A DNA stretch of 64,000 bases. Source: Arthrobacter sp. StoSoilB20 (lineage in GTDB: Bacteria > Actinomycetota > Actinomycetes > Actinomycetales > Micrococcaceae). The position numbers and the translations under genes were made by a program. Every line of letters starts with the position of its first letter. Position 1 is the first letter of the stretch. The DNA is taken from positions 434,001-498,000 of the forward strand of contig NZ_AP024651.1 of NCBI RefSeq assembly GCF_019977295.1. The letters are read 5' to 3'. Positions 27,279 through 34,639 of this stretch are shown piece by piece. Under the pieces are notes generated by a model that had not been told where the DNA came from, made no database searches, and worked only from the letters and a program-made list of their open reading frames with translations.

Positions 27279-28166
27279 ATGACCAGCGACGACTTCGCCC
27301 CGGGCCGGCCCAAGGTCTATGCCCACCGCGGCGCCAGTGCGGCCTACGCCGAGCACACGCGGGCTGCCTATTTGCAGGCCATTGCCGACGGCGCCGACGG
27401 TGTGGAGTGCGATGTCCACCTGACCCGCGACCAGCACGTGGTGCTGCTCCATGATGCAGACCTTGACCGGACGTCCACCGGAACCGGCCCGGTAGCCGAG
27501 CACACTTTGGAAGAGCTCCGGTCCCTGGATTTCTCCTCCTGGAAGGGTGCCCGCATTCCGGAGGCGTACGGGGGAGTGTCCGATCAATTCCTGACGTTGC
27601 CTGAATTGTTGGACATCCTGCGGGGTGCGGGCCGGGAGATCGGTTTGGCGATCGAACTCAAGCACCCAAGCCCGTATCGGCTCAAGCTCGAGGACAGGGT
27701 GTTGGCCCTGCTGGAAGAAGAAGGCTGGACCCCGGAGGACTCACGGTTGGAGAACATCAGGATCTCCTTTATGAGCTTTGATACCGATTCCGTCCAGCGG
27801 CTGCTCCGCAGCGTCCCCAAGGAGTACATCTGCCAATTGGTGGACGACTTCACAGTCAAAGAGTTGCGGGAGGAACTTGGGCTGGGCTTCCTGACTGGCA
27901 GCGCGGTGGCCAACGTCATGCGGGCCACGCAGCTCGAGGCTGAACGTGTTCTGGATGAAGGCGAAGTGGTCATTGCAGGCCCGGGAATCGACTACATCAG
28001 GGAGCACGCACGCAACGTCCAACGGTGGTTGGATGCCGGACGTATATTCCGAGTGTGGACTGTCGATTCGGAAAAGGATGTGGCCTTGTGCCAGGGCCTC
28101 GGCATCCACGAGATCACCACCAACAAGCCGGCGCAGGTACTCAAACAGTTGATGGTATCGAGCTGA
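27279..28166 (+). CDS. Glycerophosphodiester phosphodiesterase
   Basis: The family hydrolyses glycerophosphodiesters to glycerol 3-phosphate and an alcohol. The 295-residue product shows the GDPD catalytic set in order: AHRGAS near residue 15, VECDVHLTRD (Glu/Asp metal ligands), LLHDADLDRTSTG (catalytic His) and AIELKHPS. A C-terminal RVWTVDSEKD...ITTNKP block completes the barrel. No signal peptide is seen, so it is probably cytoplasmic (UgpQ-like). I chose ATG 27279 because the family core starts immediately after it. Confidence 0.92.
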   Translation: MTSDDFAPGRPKVYAHRGASAAYAEHTRAAYLQAIADGADGVECDVHLTRDQHVVLLHDADLDRTSTGTGPVAEHTLEELRSLDFSSWKGARIPEAYGGVSDQFLTLPELLDILRGAGREIGLAIELKHPSPYRLKLEDRVLALLEEEGWTPEDSRLENIRISFMSFDTDSVQRLLRSVPKEYICQLVDDFTVKELREELGLGFLTGSAVANVMRATQLEAERVLDEGEVVIAGPGIDYIREHARNVQRWLDAGRIFRVWTVDSEKDVALCQGLGIHEITTNKPAQVLKQLMVSS

Positions 28167-28202
28167 CTTTGGGGGCCACCGCGCTTGTGATTGAGTGGTC
28201 AC

Positions 28203-28637
28203 ATGTCATTTCGCTGGTCAGCACAAGCAACCCGAACCACGTCCGCAGTAGCTTTGAGCGCCCTGCTCCTGGCCAGCGCCGCGAAGCATTTCCGCACGCC
28301 TAAGTTCTACTACCCGGTGGTCCCCGACTACTTGTGCCGCAAGGACGAGCCTGGAAGCCGCCCAAACGGTCCCCTTGCCGTGATGTCCCGCGAGGAATGG
28401 GTAGCCTCCTCGGGCCTGATCGAGGCCGCTGTTGCCATAGGACTCCTGGTCCCCGCCACGCGGCGGGCCGCGGCAGATGCCACCACGGCAATGTTCACGG
28501 CATTTCTTGCAGGGCATATTGACGCGCTTCGTCGCGCCTATGGCCCCAACGGAACGGCGGCCGAACGGCGTATCCACACTGTCCGCCTGCCCTTGCAGAT
28601 TCCGCTGATCCTGTGGTCCTGGAGTCTTAGGAAATGA
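28203..28637 (+). CDS. DoxX-like small membrane protein
   Basis: The 144-residue product has about four hydrophobic helices. It starts with SFRWSAQATRTTSAVALSALLLASAAKHF and contains GLIEAAVAIGLLVPATRRAAADATTAMFTAFLAGHIDAL, a layout like DoxX/DoxD proteins. The link to any oxidoreductase is not evident. ATG 28203 is favoured over an in-frame GTG at 28191; neither has a strong Shine-Dalgarno. Its stop overlaps the start of azlC as ATGA, so it is translationally coupled to the AzlCD pair. Confidence 0.75.
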   Translation: MSFRWSAQATRTTSAVALSALLLASAAKHFRTPKFYYPVVPDYLCRKDEPGSRPNGPLAVMSREEWVASSGLIEAAVAIGLLVPATRRAAADATTAMFTAFLAGHIDALRRAYGPNGTAAERRIHTVRLPLQIPLILWSWSLRK

Positions 28638-29392
28638 GCGGCAGTGCCGCTCCCATGAAGCTGAGGGAGTCACCTGCGTTCAAGGTGGCCGTGTCCTTGA
28701 GTATCGCCACAGGTCTTTACGGGGTGTCTTTTGGTGCCCTGTCCGTGGCATCCGGGTTCGACTTTTGGCAAACCATGGTGCTGAGCCTGTTGCTGTTCAG
28801 CGGTGGATCGCAGTTTGCCTTCATCGGTGTGGTGGCCGGTGGCGGTTCCGGGGTGGCGGCCATGACGGCCAGCGCCCTGTTGGGCCTGCGCAACGGCATC
28901 TACGGTATGCAGATCAACGCCATGCTCCGCCCGGCCGGCTGGAAACGCTACGTCTCCGCGCACGTCACCATCGACGAATCAACCGCGACGGCGTCCGGCC
29001 AGTCCGATCCCGATGAGCAACGACGCGGCTTCTGGACCGCCGGAATCGGTATATTCATTCTCTGGAATATCTTCACCGCCATCGGCGCGTTGGCCGGGGA
29101 TGCCATGGGTGATCCCAAGCAATGGGGTTTGGACGGAGCCGCAGTAGCAGCATTCCTGGCTTTGTTGTGGCCGCGATTGAAAGGCCGGGAACCCTGGGCG
29201 ATCGCTGCTGCGTGCGCCTTGGCAACCATCCTGGCCGTGCCCTTTGTCCCCTCGGGCGTCCCCATCCTGGTGGCAGCGGTAGTGGCCGGTGTCATCGGAT
29301 GGTTCAGCCACGCACGCGTTGACGAAGGGCTGGAGCCGGACCTGGATCCTTACGCAGCAAGGCGACACCACGATCATGGGGACAGCAAATGA
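28634..29392 (+). CDS. azlC: Branched-chain amino acid exporter large subunit (AzlC family)
   Basis: With AzlD it forms a two-component exporter (BrnF/YgaZ family) for branched-chain amino acids and, in some members, methionine. The 252-residue product has the expected hydrophobic helices, with FGALSVASGFDFWQTMVLSLLLFSGGSQFAFIGV and GLRNGIYGMQINAML as family landmarks. The end is polar and His-rich (ARRHHDHGDSK). It overlaps the DoxX-like gene upstream and azlD downstream by ATGA, giving a three-gene operon. Confidence 0.9.
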   Translation: MSGSAAPMKLRESPAFKVAVSLSIATGLYGVSFGALSVASGFDFWQTMVLSLLLFSGGSQFAFIGVVAGGGSGVAAMTASALLGLRNGIYGMQINAMLRPAGWKRYVSAHVTIDESTATASGQSDPDEQRRGFWTAGIGIFILWNIFTAIGALAGDAMGDPKQWGLDGAAVAAFLALLWPRLKGREPWAIAAACALATILAVPFVPSGVPILVAAVVAGVIGWFSHARVDEGLEPDLDPYAARRHHDHGDSK

Positions 29393-29700
29393 GCCTGTGG
29401 CTTTGGATCCTGATTGCCTGCGTACTGGCCTACCTCACCAAATTGGTGGGCTACTTCGTGCCCGCCAAGCTGTTGGAGAGTCCACGCATCATGCATGTGG
29501 CCGGAACCATGACCATCGGACTGCTGGCGTCCCTGACAGTTGTCAATGCCGTTGCTTCGGGCCAGGGCCTCGTCCTTGACGCCCGCATCGGCGCCTTGGT
29601 GGCGGCCGCCGTCGCGCTGTGGCTTAGGGCACCGTTCCTGGTGGTGGTCATCTCGGGCGCTGCTGCAGCGGCGCTCCTCAGGTTGCTCGGGTGGGGTTAG
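29389..29700 (+). CDS. azlD: Branched-chain amino acid exporter small subunit (AzlD family)
   Basis: The 103-residue protein has about three or four hydrophobic helices and the AzlD pattern SLWLWILIACVLAYLTKLVGY, ESPRIMHVAGTMTIGLLASL and a hydrophobic C-terminus. It is the partner of the AzlC protein encoded directly upstream; the ATGA overlap at 29389-29392 supports joint translation and a fixed subunit ratio. The export role comes from the family; the actual substrate is not shown by the sequence. Confidence 0.9.
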   Translation: MSLWLWILIACVLAYLTKLVGYFVPAKLLESPRIMHVAGTMTIGLLASLTVVNAVASGQGLVLDARIGALVAAAVALWLRAPFLVVVISGAAAAALLRLLGWG

Positions 29701-29742
29701 AGCGCTGCTGGGCGGAGGTATTGCTGGGCCCGCCGTTGCTGG

Positions 29743-30351
29743 CTAGCGGTACTGCTGGCCATCCGGCTGCTGGGCCGGCGGTTGCTGGCCACTGAACTGC
29801 TGGGCGTTGAACGGCTGACCGTTGTACTGCTGGGCTGGCGGTTGCGCATATCCCTGCGCGTACCCCTGCGGAGCCGGCTGCGCGTACGGCTGGCCGTAAC
29901 CCTGCCCGTAGCCTTGCCCATAAGCCTGCGGGTAAGCCACGAACTGCCGTCCGGCTGCCGGTCCCAAGTACGGCGCTGAACCATAGGACAGCATGGGTAC
30001 GAAGACCACGGGCAGCAGGACCAGCCCCACGGTATATCCGGCGTCCTTGCCGAATGACTTGGAGAGATCGTGCAGGGCCACGATGCCGAAGTAGATTCCG
30101 GCGAACGGGATGAGGGTCAACAGGAACCAGTACCAGGGGCGACCTGCGATTTCCATGAGCTTGATGCTGTTGTAGACCGGAACAAAAGCTGCCCAGGCTG
30201 GACGCCCTGCTTTGGTGAACATTCCCATGTAGAGCACGCCAACGATCGCGAAGACCACTGCGAAGTAAATGACCATGAGCAGCAGGACAAGGCCTGCTGC
30301 TGCGGCGGACTCGGAACCGCTGGATGAGTATGAGCTCAAGGGAATAACCAT
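29743..30351 (-). CDS. DUF5684-type membrane protein with Gln/Tyr/Gly-rich tail
   Basis: The 202-residue protein has about four hydrophobic helices in residues 20-140. The segment FTKAGRPAWAAFVPVYNSIKLMEIAGRPWYW is typical of DUF5684 proteins, which resemble membrane parts found near signal peptidases. The last 60 residues are low-complexity: repeated YGQGYGQ and APQGYAQ units, then PPAQQY and QQ runs, probably a disordered cytoplasmic or surface tail. Function unknown. It is convergent with azlD. Confidence 0.8.
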   Translation of the reverse strand: MVIPLSSYSSSGSESAAAAGLVLLLMVIYFAVVFAIVGVLYMGMFTKAGRPAWAAFVPVYNSIKLMEIAGRPWYWFLLTLIPFAGIYFGIVALHDLSKSFGKDAGYTVGLVLLPVVFVPMLSYGSAPYLGPAAGRQFVAYPQAYGQGYGQGYGQPYAQPAPQGYAQGYAQPPAQQYNGQPFNAQQFSGQQPPAQQPDGQQYR

Positions 30352-30423
30352 GCGTTCGAGCCTAGTGCCCTGACGAGGCTTTCGCGATGGGCAGGACTCA
30401 CCATGCTGAGCCCGCCTTTGCTG

Positions 30424-31053
30424 TCAGGGAGCTTCTGTCAGCGTGACGCCGGGGATGCCGGACTGCTCCGGCAGCGGCCGGGACGGACGCTCGCTCCGGA
30501 TGGCATCTTCGATCAGGGCCACAGGACGCTTCCATGCAGCGGAGCCAGGCTCCATGGTGTCAACGGCACCAATCAACATGGCTACCAGCCGGACCATATC
30601 CTCAATGGTGATATCGCGCCGCAAGGAACCTTGGCCTTGTCCGCGCTCCAGCAGTGTGGCCATGGAGCCGATGATGCCACGGGTGATGCCGATCAGCAGG
30701 CCCCTGCGGCCTGCGACGGCGTCAAGGAGGTTGGCGTCTTCGCTGGCAACCTGCATCACGGCGTCGATGACGTTGATGAGTCCTTCTGCCGCATCCATGC
30801 CGTCCAGGGCGGCAGTGGCGACGGGGTCCACGTGCAGGCGCAGCTGGCGGGACAAGGCTGCGAGGACCAGCTGCTCTTTGTCCGAGAAGTTGCGGAACAG
30901 CGTTGCGGGGCCAACTCCGGCAGTGGCTGCAATGGTCTGCAAGGGCACTTCGGGTCCGTGTTCCCGGAAGCACTGCCGGGCGGCGGTGATGATTTTGTCC
31001 ACATTGCGTGCGGCGTCTGCCCTGAGGGGCTTGCGTTCAGAGGGCTGTTCCAT
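30424..31053 (-). CDS. TetR-family transcriptional regulator
   Basis: The 209-residue protein has a TetR HTH at about residues 15-60 (DKIITAARQCFREHG, TIAATAGVGPATLFRNFSDKEQLV) and a ligand-binding helical bundle with GRRGLLIGITRGIIGSM. I start it at ATG 31053, since the upstream extension has no family resemblance. Targets are unknown. It is divergent from the thiamine-binding protein gene, 92 bp away, which it may control. Confidence 0.88.
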   Translation of the reverse strand: MEQPSERKPLRADAARNVDKIITAARQCFREHGPEVPLQTIAATAGVGPATLFRNFSDKEQLVLAALSRQLRLHVDPVATAALDGMDAAEGLINVIDAVMQVASEDANLLDAVAGRRGLLIGITRGIIGSMATLLERGQGQGSLRRDITIEDMVRLVAMLIGAVDTMEPGSAAWKRPVALIEDAIRSERPSRPLPEQSGIPGVTLTEAP

Positions 31054-31145
31054 GCTTGTCAGGGTAGCAACGGAGCGTCGAAGGCCTCTTGTTACGCGGG
31101 AGTAGGCCGTTATATGACAAACCAGTACGTGAAACACTGGATTTT

Positions 31146-31490
31146 ATGTTGCTTGCCTTCTCAGTCGCCCCTTCGGGCCAGCCCGCATCCGCCGCCAACG
31201 GCGGACCCACCCCCGACGCTTCGGTCCACGACGCCGTCGCTGCCGCCGTCAAGATCGTCCGCGAGTCCGGACTGCCCAACCAGACCGACTCCATGTTCAC
31301 CACGATCGAAGGCGAATGGGACGAGGTGTTCGACGTCGTCAAGCGCGCCACCGAAGCAGTGGGCCGCTACGGCAGCCGTGTCTCCCTGGTGATCAAGGCT
31401 GACATCCGGCCCGGGTACAGCGGCGAACTGACCGGCAAGGTGGAGCGGCTCGAAGAGGCGATCGCCGGTCCGGGAGAGGAAAACATGTAG
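31146..31490 (+). CDS. Thiamine-binding protein (MTH1187/YkoF-like, DUF77 family)
   Basis: The 114-residue product is a small ferredoxin-like alpha/beta protein with the family features LLAFSVAPSG, SVHDAVAAAVKIVRESGL, MFTTIEGEWDEVFDVVKRA and VSLVIKADIRPG. Relatives bind thiamine or related pyrimidines and assemble as dimers or tetramers; the in vivo role is not settled. ATG 31146 is chosen because the family starts M-L-L-A-F-S. A perfect inverted repeat follows its stop. Confidence 0.88.
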   Translation: MLLAFSVAPSGQPASAANGGPTPDASVHDAVAAAVKIVRESGLPNQTDSMFTTIEGEWDEVFDVVKRATEAVGRYGSRVSLVIKADIRPGYSGELTGKVERLEEAIAGPGEENM

Positions 31491-31504
31491 TTCGCCGTGA
31501 ACAT

Positions 31505-31541
31505 CGCATGATGCCGTGTCACCGCGCCACGGCATCATGCG
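31505..31541. terminator. Perfect 14-bp hairpin between convergent genes
   Basis: CGCATGATGCCGTG (31505-31518) and CACGGCATCATGCG (31528-31541) are perfect arms around a 9-nt loop. The hairpin lies between two convergent genes, so it probably ends transcription from both sides, although no U-run follows on either strand. Confidence 0.6.
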
Positions 31542-31551
31542 GGCACGTGTT

Positions 31552-32340
31552 TCAACTGGTCTTGATTGTCCCGCCGTCGATGACCAGGTCCGCGCCAGTG
31601 ATGCTGTTCGCAATTGGTGAGGCCAGAAACGTGATGAACGCCGCCACGTCTTCCGGTTCCGCAATGCGCCCGGAGGCAACGCCGAACGTCGCTGGCATTG
31701 CTTCGAGGAATTCTTCGTGGGTTGCCCCGTACATTTCGGCGACCCTTGCTCCGAATCCATCGGAATCACGCCAAAGCCCAGTGCCCACGGGGCCAGGCGA
31801 GACTGTGTTCACCCGTACCCCCTGCGGTCCGAATTCTTCGCTGAGCCGTTTGCTGAAGGCTGTCAGGGCGGCCTTGGCCTCGCTGTATCCGACCGGGCCA
31901 GTGGAAGGGATGCGCGCATTGATTGATGAGACGTTGACGATGACGCCTTGGTGTTCCACGATGCTTGGCAGGGCAGCGCGTGAGGTCCGTACTGCGCTGA
32001 GCAGGTTGAGGTCCAGCAATCTCTGCCACTGATCCTCGTCGGCATCGAGGAATCCGCCCAGCTTCAAGCTGTTGGCGTCCCCGGCGCCTACGTTGTTGAC
32101 CAGGATGTCCACCCTGCCCTCTTTGGCCAAGGCCATATCGATCAACTCCTGGGCTCCGGTCCTCGTGGACAGGTCGACAGAGACGCCAAGGCTGCACACC
32201 TCCCGAAGTTCGGGGCTGATGGTGCGGGCCGCCCCGACTACCCGGACACCCTCCGATGCCAATGCCCGTGCCGTAGCCAGCCCGATGCCACGACTCGCGC
32301 CAGTGACAACAGCAACTTTCCCGTTGAGTGAGTAATCCAT
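31552..32340 (-). CDS. Short-chain dehydrogenase/reductase
   Basis: The 262-residue protein is a classical SDR: the NAD(P) motif TGASRGIG at residues 14-21, NNVGAG, an active-site Ser in VSSINAR, YSEAK (Tyr and Lys) and VNTVSPGPVGTG. The first helix ends with AARTISPEL, compatible with NADP preference, but this is weak. The substrate is unknown. A partial copy of the neighbouring TetR operator (GGTCAAAAA) lies 26-34 bp before its start, so it is probably repressed by that TetR. Confidence 0.9.
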   Translation of the reverse strand: MDYSLNGKVAVVTGASRGIGLATARALASEGVRVVGAARTISPELREVCSLGVSVDLSTRTGAQELIDMALAKEGRVDILVNNVGAGDANSLKLGGFLDADEDQWQRLLDLNLLSAVRTSRAALPSIVEHQGVIVNVSSINARIPSTGPVGYSEAKAALTAFSKRLSEEFGPQGVRVNTVSPGPVGTGLWRDSDGFGARVAEMYGATHEEFLEAMPATFGVASGRIAEPEDVAAFITFLASPIANSITGADLVIDGGTIKTS

Positions 32341-32352
32341 GCACCTATCCTT

Positions 32353-32374
32353 TTCTGGAACAGTTGGTCAAAAA
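32353..32374. promoter_or_regulatory. Second TetR operator, imperfect, before the SDR gene
   Basis: The right half GGTCAAAAA (32366-32374) matches exactly the right arm of the perfect palindrome at 33007-33028. With the same 4-bp spacer, the left half TTCTGGAAC matches 6 of 9 bases of TTTTTGACC. The site lies just upstream of the SDR gene. That both sites bind the TetR encoded between them is inferred. Confidence 0.55.
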
Positions 32375-32413
32375 TTAGCGTAAATTTCAGCAGATTTTGC
32401 TTTGCCGTGAGAA

Positions 32414-32989
32414 CTAGAGGACCGCCAGGGCGGTGTCGATGACGCGATGGAGAGTTGGTGCGTCGTGCGTCATGGCCATCACTCGAAGGCCGGCCAGGGT
32501 TGTGGCCAGATGCTCGGCCAAGGCCTGCGCGTCTCGGTCGGGGGAAATGTCTCCCTTGAGCTGGCCGCTTTGGATTCGAGCAGCAAACCATCCGGTCGAT
32601 TCGTCCTGCATCAGCCGGAGCTTGCCCGCCAGCGCCGGATCCTGCCCGGCGAGCTCTACTGCAGTATTGCCGATCAGGCACCCGCGGGGATGGGCCTGCG
32701 CCAGGTCATTGTCAACGATCGTGCGAAGGGCCGCGCGAAGACACTCCTTGGTGGTTCCGGGGTGCTCCAGCAACTCCTGGGCCATGCGCATCATCTGGTC
32801 TTGGTACAGGGTGAGGCAACGGTCGAAGAGATCCCGCTTGCTCGTGAAAGCGTTGTAGAGGCTCCCCTTGGCAATGCCGGTGGCTTCGGCGAGTTTTGCG
32901 GGCGACGTTGCCGCATAGCCGTGGGTCCAAAACGCGTCCATGGCGTCGGAGATCACTTTTTCGTCGTCGAAGCTTCTTGGCCGGCCCAT
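32414..32989 (-). CDS. TetR-family regulator (AcrR/NemR-like)
   Basis: The 191-residue protein has an N-terminal HTH (GRPRSFDDEKVISDAMDAFW, then SPAKLAEATGIAKGSLYNAF) and a C-terminal domain with CLIGNTAVELAGQDPAL, a layout shared with regulators of electrophile and quinone-responsive reductases. A conserved Cys in that segment (HPRGCLIGN) could be a sensor, as in NemR-like proteins, but this is an inference. A perfect 9+9 palindrome lies 18-39 bp upstream of its start, in the spacer shared with the divergent O-methyltransferase gene, suggesting autoregulation plus control of both sides. Confidence 0.9.
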   Translation of the reverse strand: MGRPRSFDDEKVISDAMDAFWTHGYAATSPAKLAEATGIAKGSLYNAFTSKRDLFDRCLTLYQDQMMRMAQELLEHPGTTKECLRAALRTIVDNDLAQAHPRGCLIGNTAVELAGQDPALAGKLRLMQDESTGWFAARIQSGQLKGDISPDRDAQALAEHLATTLAGLRVMAMTHDAPTLHRVIDTALAVL

Positions 32990-33006
32990 GTCCGCAGCCT
33001 AGGCCA

Positions 33007-33028
33007 TTTTTGACCAGCGGGTCAAAAA
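33007..33028. promoter_or_regulatory. Perfect TetR operator palindrome
   Basis: TTTTTGACC (33007-33015) and GGTCAAAAA (33020-33028) are perfect 9-bp arms around AGCG. The site sits between the divergent TetR and O-methyltransferase genes, and a related site precedes the SDR gene. Size and symmetry are typical of TetR-family operators. Confidence 0.75.
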
Positions 33029-33067
33029 GGGTTTCCTGCCGAAGCCGCCAGTGCAAGACTGGGGGCC

Positions 33068-33739
33068 ATGATTGAACACGTGACAGAGCCTGGTTGGGTT
33101 GACGTCGAGCGTTACTTGACCGACGTCGTCGTGCGTCCTGAACCTGCACATCGGCGCGCCCTGACGTCCGCGGTAGAGGCCGGTATGCCGGCGATTGAAG
33201 TGGCACCCAATGCGGGCAAGCTGCTCAGGATGCTCGTGCAGGTCTCTGGGGCCAGGCGTGTGCTGGAGATTGGGACATTGGCAGGTTTCAGCAGCATCTG
33301 GATGGCACAGGGACTGCCCGACGACGGTCGGATTGTCACCTGCGAATTCCTCCGCAAGCACGCCGATGTTGCGCGCGCCAACGTCGATGCTGCCGGGGTA
33401 GGGCACAAGGTGGACATCCGCGTGGGCGCCGCGCTGGACACGCTTCCCGCGCTGGCCGGGCAGGAATCGTTCGACTTCGTCTTCATTGACGCTGACAAGG
33501 AGAATGACGCCAACTACCTCGACTGGGCCATCCGGCTGGGACATCCCGGCACCGTGATTGTGGTGGATAACGTCATCTGGGACGGTGCCATCCTTGAACC
33601 TGGACGGGACGAGGTGAACGCGCCTGGCATCGTGAAGGTCTTGGAAATGATGGGCCAGGATCCGCGCTTGGACGCCACTGCCATCCAGACCGTGGGCAGC
33701 AAGGGCTGGGATGGATTCGCGATCGCGAGGGTCAGGTAG
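33068..33739 (+). CDS. SAM-dependent O-methyltransferase (class I, family 3)
   Basis: The 223-residue protein matches bacterial catechol- and caffeoyl-CoA-type O-methyltransferases. The SAM motif is VLEIGTLAGFSSIWMA; metal and acceptor-site residues lie in FDFVFIDADKENDANYLDWA and VIVVDNVIWDG. These enzymes methylate a phenolic hydroxyl with a divalent metal; the acceptor here is unknown. GGGGG just before ATG 33068 serves as Shine-Dalgarno. It is followed after 3 nt by a GNAT gene and shares its promoter region with the TetR palindrome. Confidence 0.9.
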   Translation: MIEHVTEPGWVDVERYLTDVVVRPEPAHRRALTSAVEAGMPAIEVAPNAGKLLRMLVQVSGARRVLEIGTLAGFSSIWMAQGLPDDGRIVTCEFLRKHADVARANVDAAGVGHKVDIRVGAALDTLPALAGQESFDFVFIDADKENDANYLDWAIRLGHPGTVIVVDNVIWDGAILEPGRDEVNAPGIVKVLEMMGQDPRLDATAIQTVGSKGWDGFAIARVR

Positions 33740-33742
33740 CGC

Positions 33743-34258
33743 ATGGATTTCACGCTTCGCCCAGCCACGGTGGACGACGCCGAGGCCATGGCGCTCATGC
33801 ATGTCCAATCGTGGCGCGAAAGCTACGGGCACCTGCTGCCTCCCGAGTTCTTTGAAAAACAGGAAGCGGCGCTGCCCGACCGCATCCGGCGCTACCGGGA
33901 CTACATCGCTGCGGGGCACACCCGGATGTTGGCCCACGACCCCGACGGTTTCCTGGTTGGCCTCGGCGCCGCGGGCCCGGGCAGGGATGAGGACAGCCCC
34001 TGTGGGACCGAACTGTTCATGCTCTACACCCTGGAGCGAATCCACGGCAGGGGAGTCGGGCAGTCACTGGTGGATGCCCTGATCGGCGATGGTCCGGCAT
34101 ACCTATGGGTTCTGGACGACAACCCCCGCGCCCAGGCCTTTTACCGGCGCAACGGATTTGTGCCGGACGGAAAGCGGCAGCTGTGTGACCCATCCTGGTA
34201 CTCACTGCCGGAGCATCGGATGGTCCGTCCCGGGCTGCAGCAAGTTCCCGCCCACTGA
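33743..34258 (+). CDS. GNAT-family N-acetyltransferase
   Basis: The 171-residue protein has the GNAT order: DFTLRPATVDDAEAMALMHVQSWRESYGHLLP at the start, LFMLYTLERIHGRGVGQSLVDAL containing the acetyl-CoA motif (R-x-x-G-x-G after the IHG), and VLDDNPRAQAFYRRNGFVPDG as the final strand-helix. Acceptor unknown. The RBS region GAGGGTCAGG overlaps the 3' end of the methyltransferase gene, so the two are cotranscribed. Confidence 0.9.
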   Translation: MDFTLRPATVDDAEAMALMHVQSWRESYGHLLPPEFFEKQEAALPDRIRRYRDYIAAGHTRMLAHDPDGFLVGLGAAGPGRDEDSPCGTELFMLYTLERIHGRGVGQSLVDALIGDGPAYLWVLDDNPRAQAFYRRNGFVPDGKRQLCDPSWYSLPEHRMVRPGLQQVPAH

Positions 34259-34343
34259 ACTGTTCCCAGAGCCGACTCATCTGGATAGGGTGATCACGGG
34301 CGGTGTCGACGAGGTCCGCCCGGTCCGATTCCCGGGAGGAAGC

Positions 34344-34637
34344 ATGTCTATTCCAGAGCAGGATCCAAGCCAGCAGGAAGGCCCCGCGGACGGTGGCGCG
34401 GACGGCGTCCCCGGTACCCATGACGGTGGTGCCGACGGCGGCGCTGGCACTCATGACGGTGGTGCCGACGGTGGTGCCGATGGTGGAGCTGACGGTGGTG
34501 CCGAAGGCCCCGCAGACGGTGGCGCGGACGGCGTCCCCGGTACTCATGACGGCGGTGCGGACGGTGGTGCTGATGGCGGTGCCGATGGTGGAGCTGACGG
34601 TGGTGCCGACGGCGGCGCCGGGCAGCAAGGCAGCTGA
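34344..34637 (+). CDS. 97-residue DGGA-repeat protein (possible modification substrate)
   Basis: ATG 34344 follows GGAGGA closely. After MSIPEQDPSQQE the product is almost only repeats: 14 DGGA tetrapeptides, arranged in two larger blocks that each begin GPADGGADGVPGTH. It ends with six DGGA in a row and GQQGS. About 30 percent of residues are acidic or His and there is no hydrophobic core, Cys or signal peptide, so it is disordered or forms a metal-binding or beta-roll-like fold. Only 2 nt separate it from a JmjC oxygenase gene, so it may be that enzyme's substrate. The even codon phase and good RBS argue against it being a chance low-complexity frame. Not a family I can name. Confidence 0.75.
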   Translation: MSIPEQDPSQQEGPADGGADGVPGTHDGGADGGAGTHDGGADGGADGGADGGAEGPADGGADGVPGTHDGGADGGADGGADGGADGGADGGAGQQGS

Positions 34638-34639
34638 AT

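Noticed and set aside
34344..34637. CRISPR or simple satellite array
   Set aside because: Units are 12-bp codon-phased without spacers of constant length; a strong ribosome-binding site and a stop matched to the next gene indicate a coding gene.
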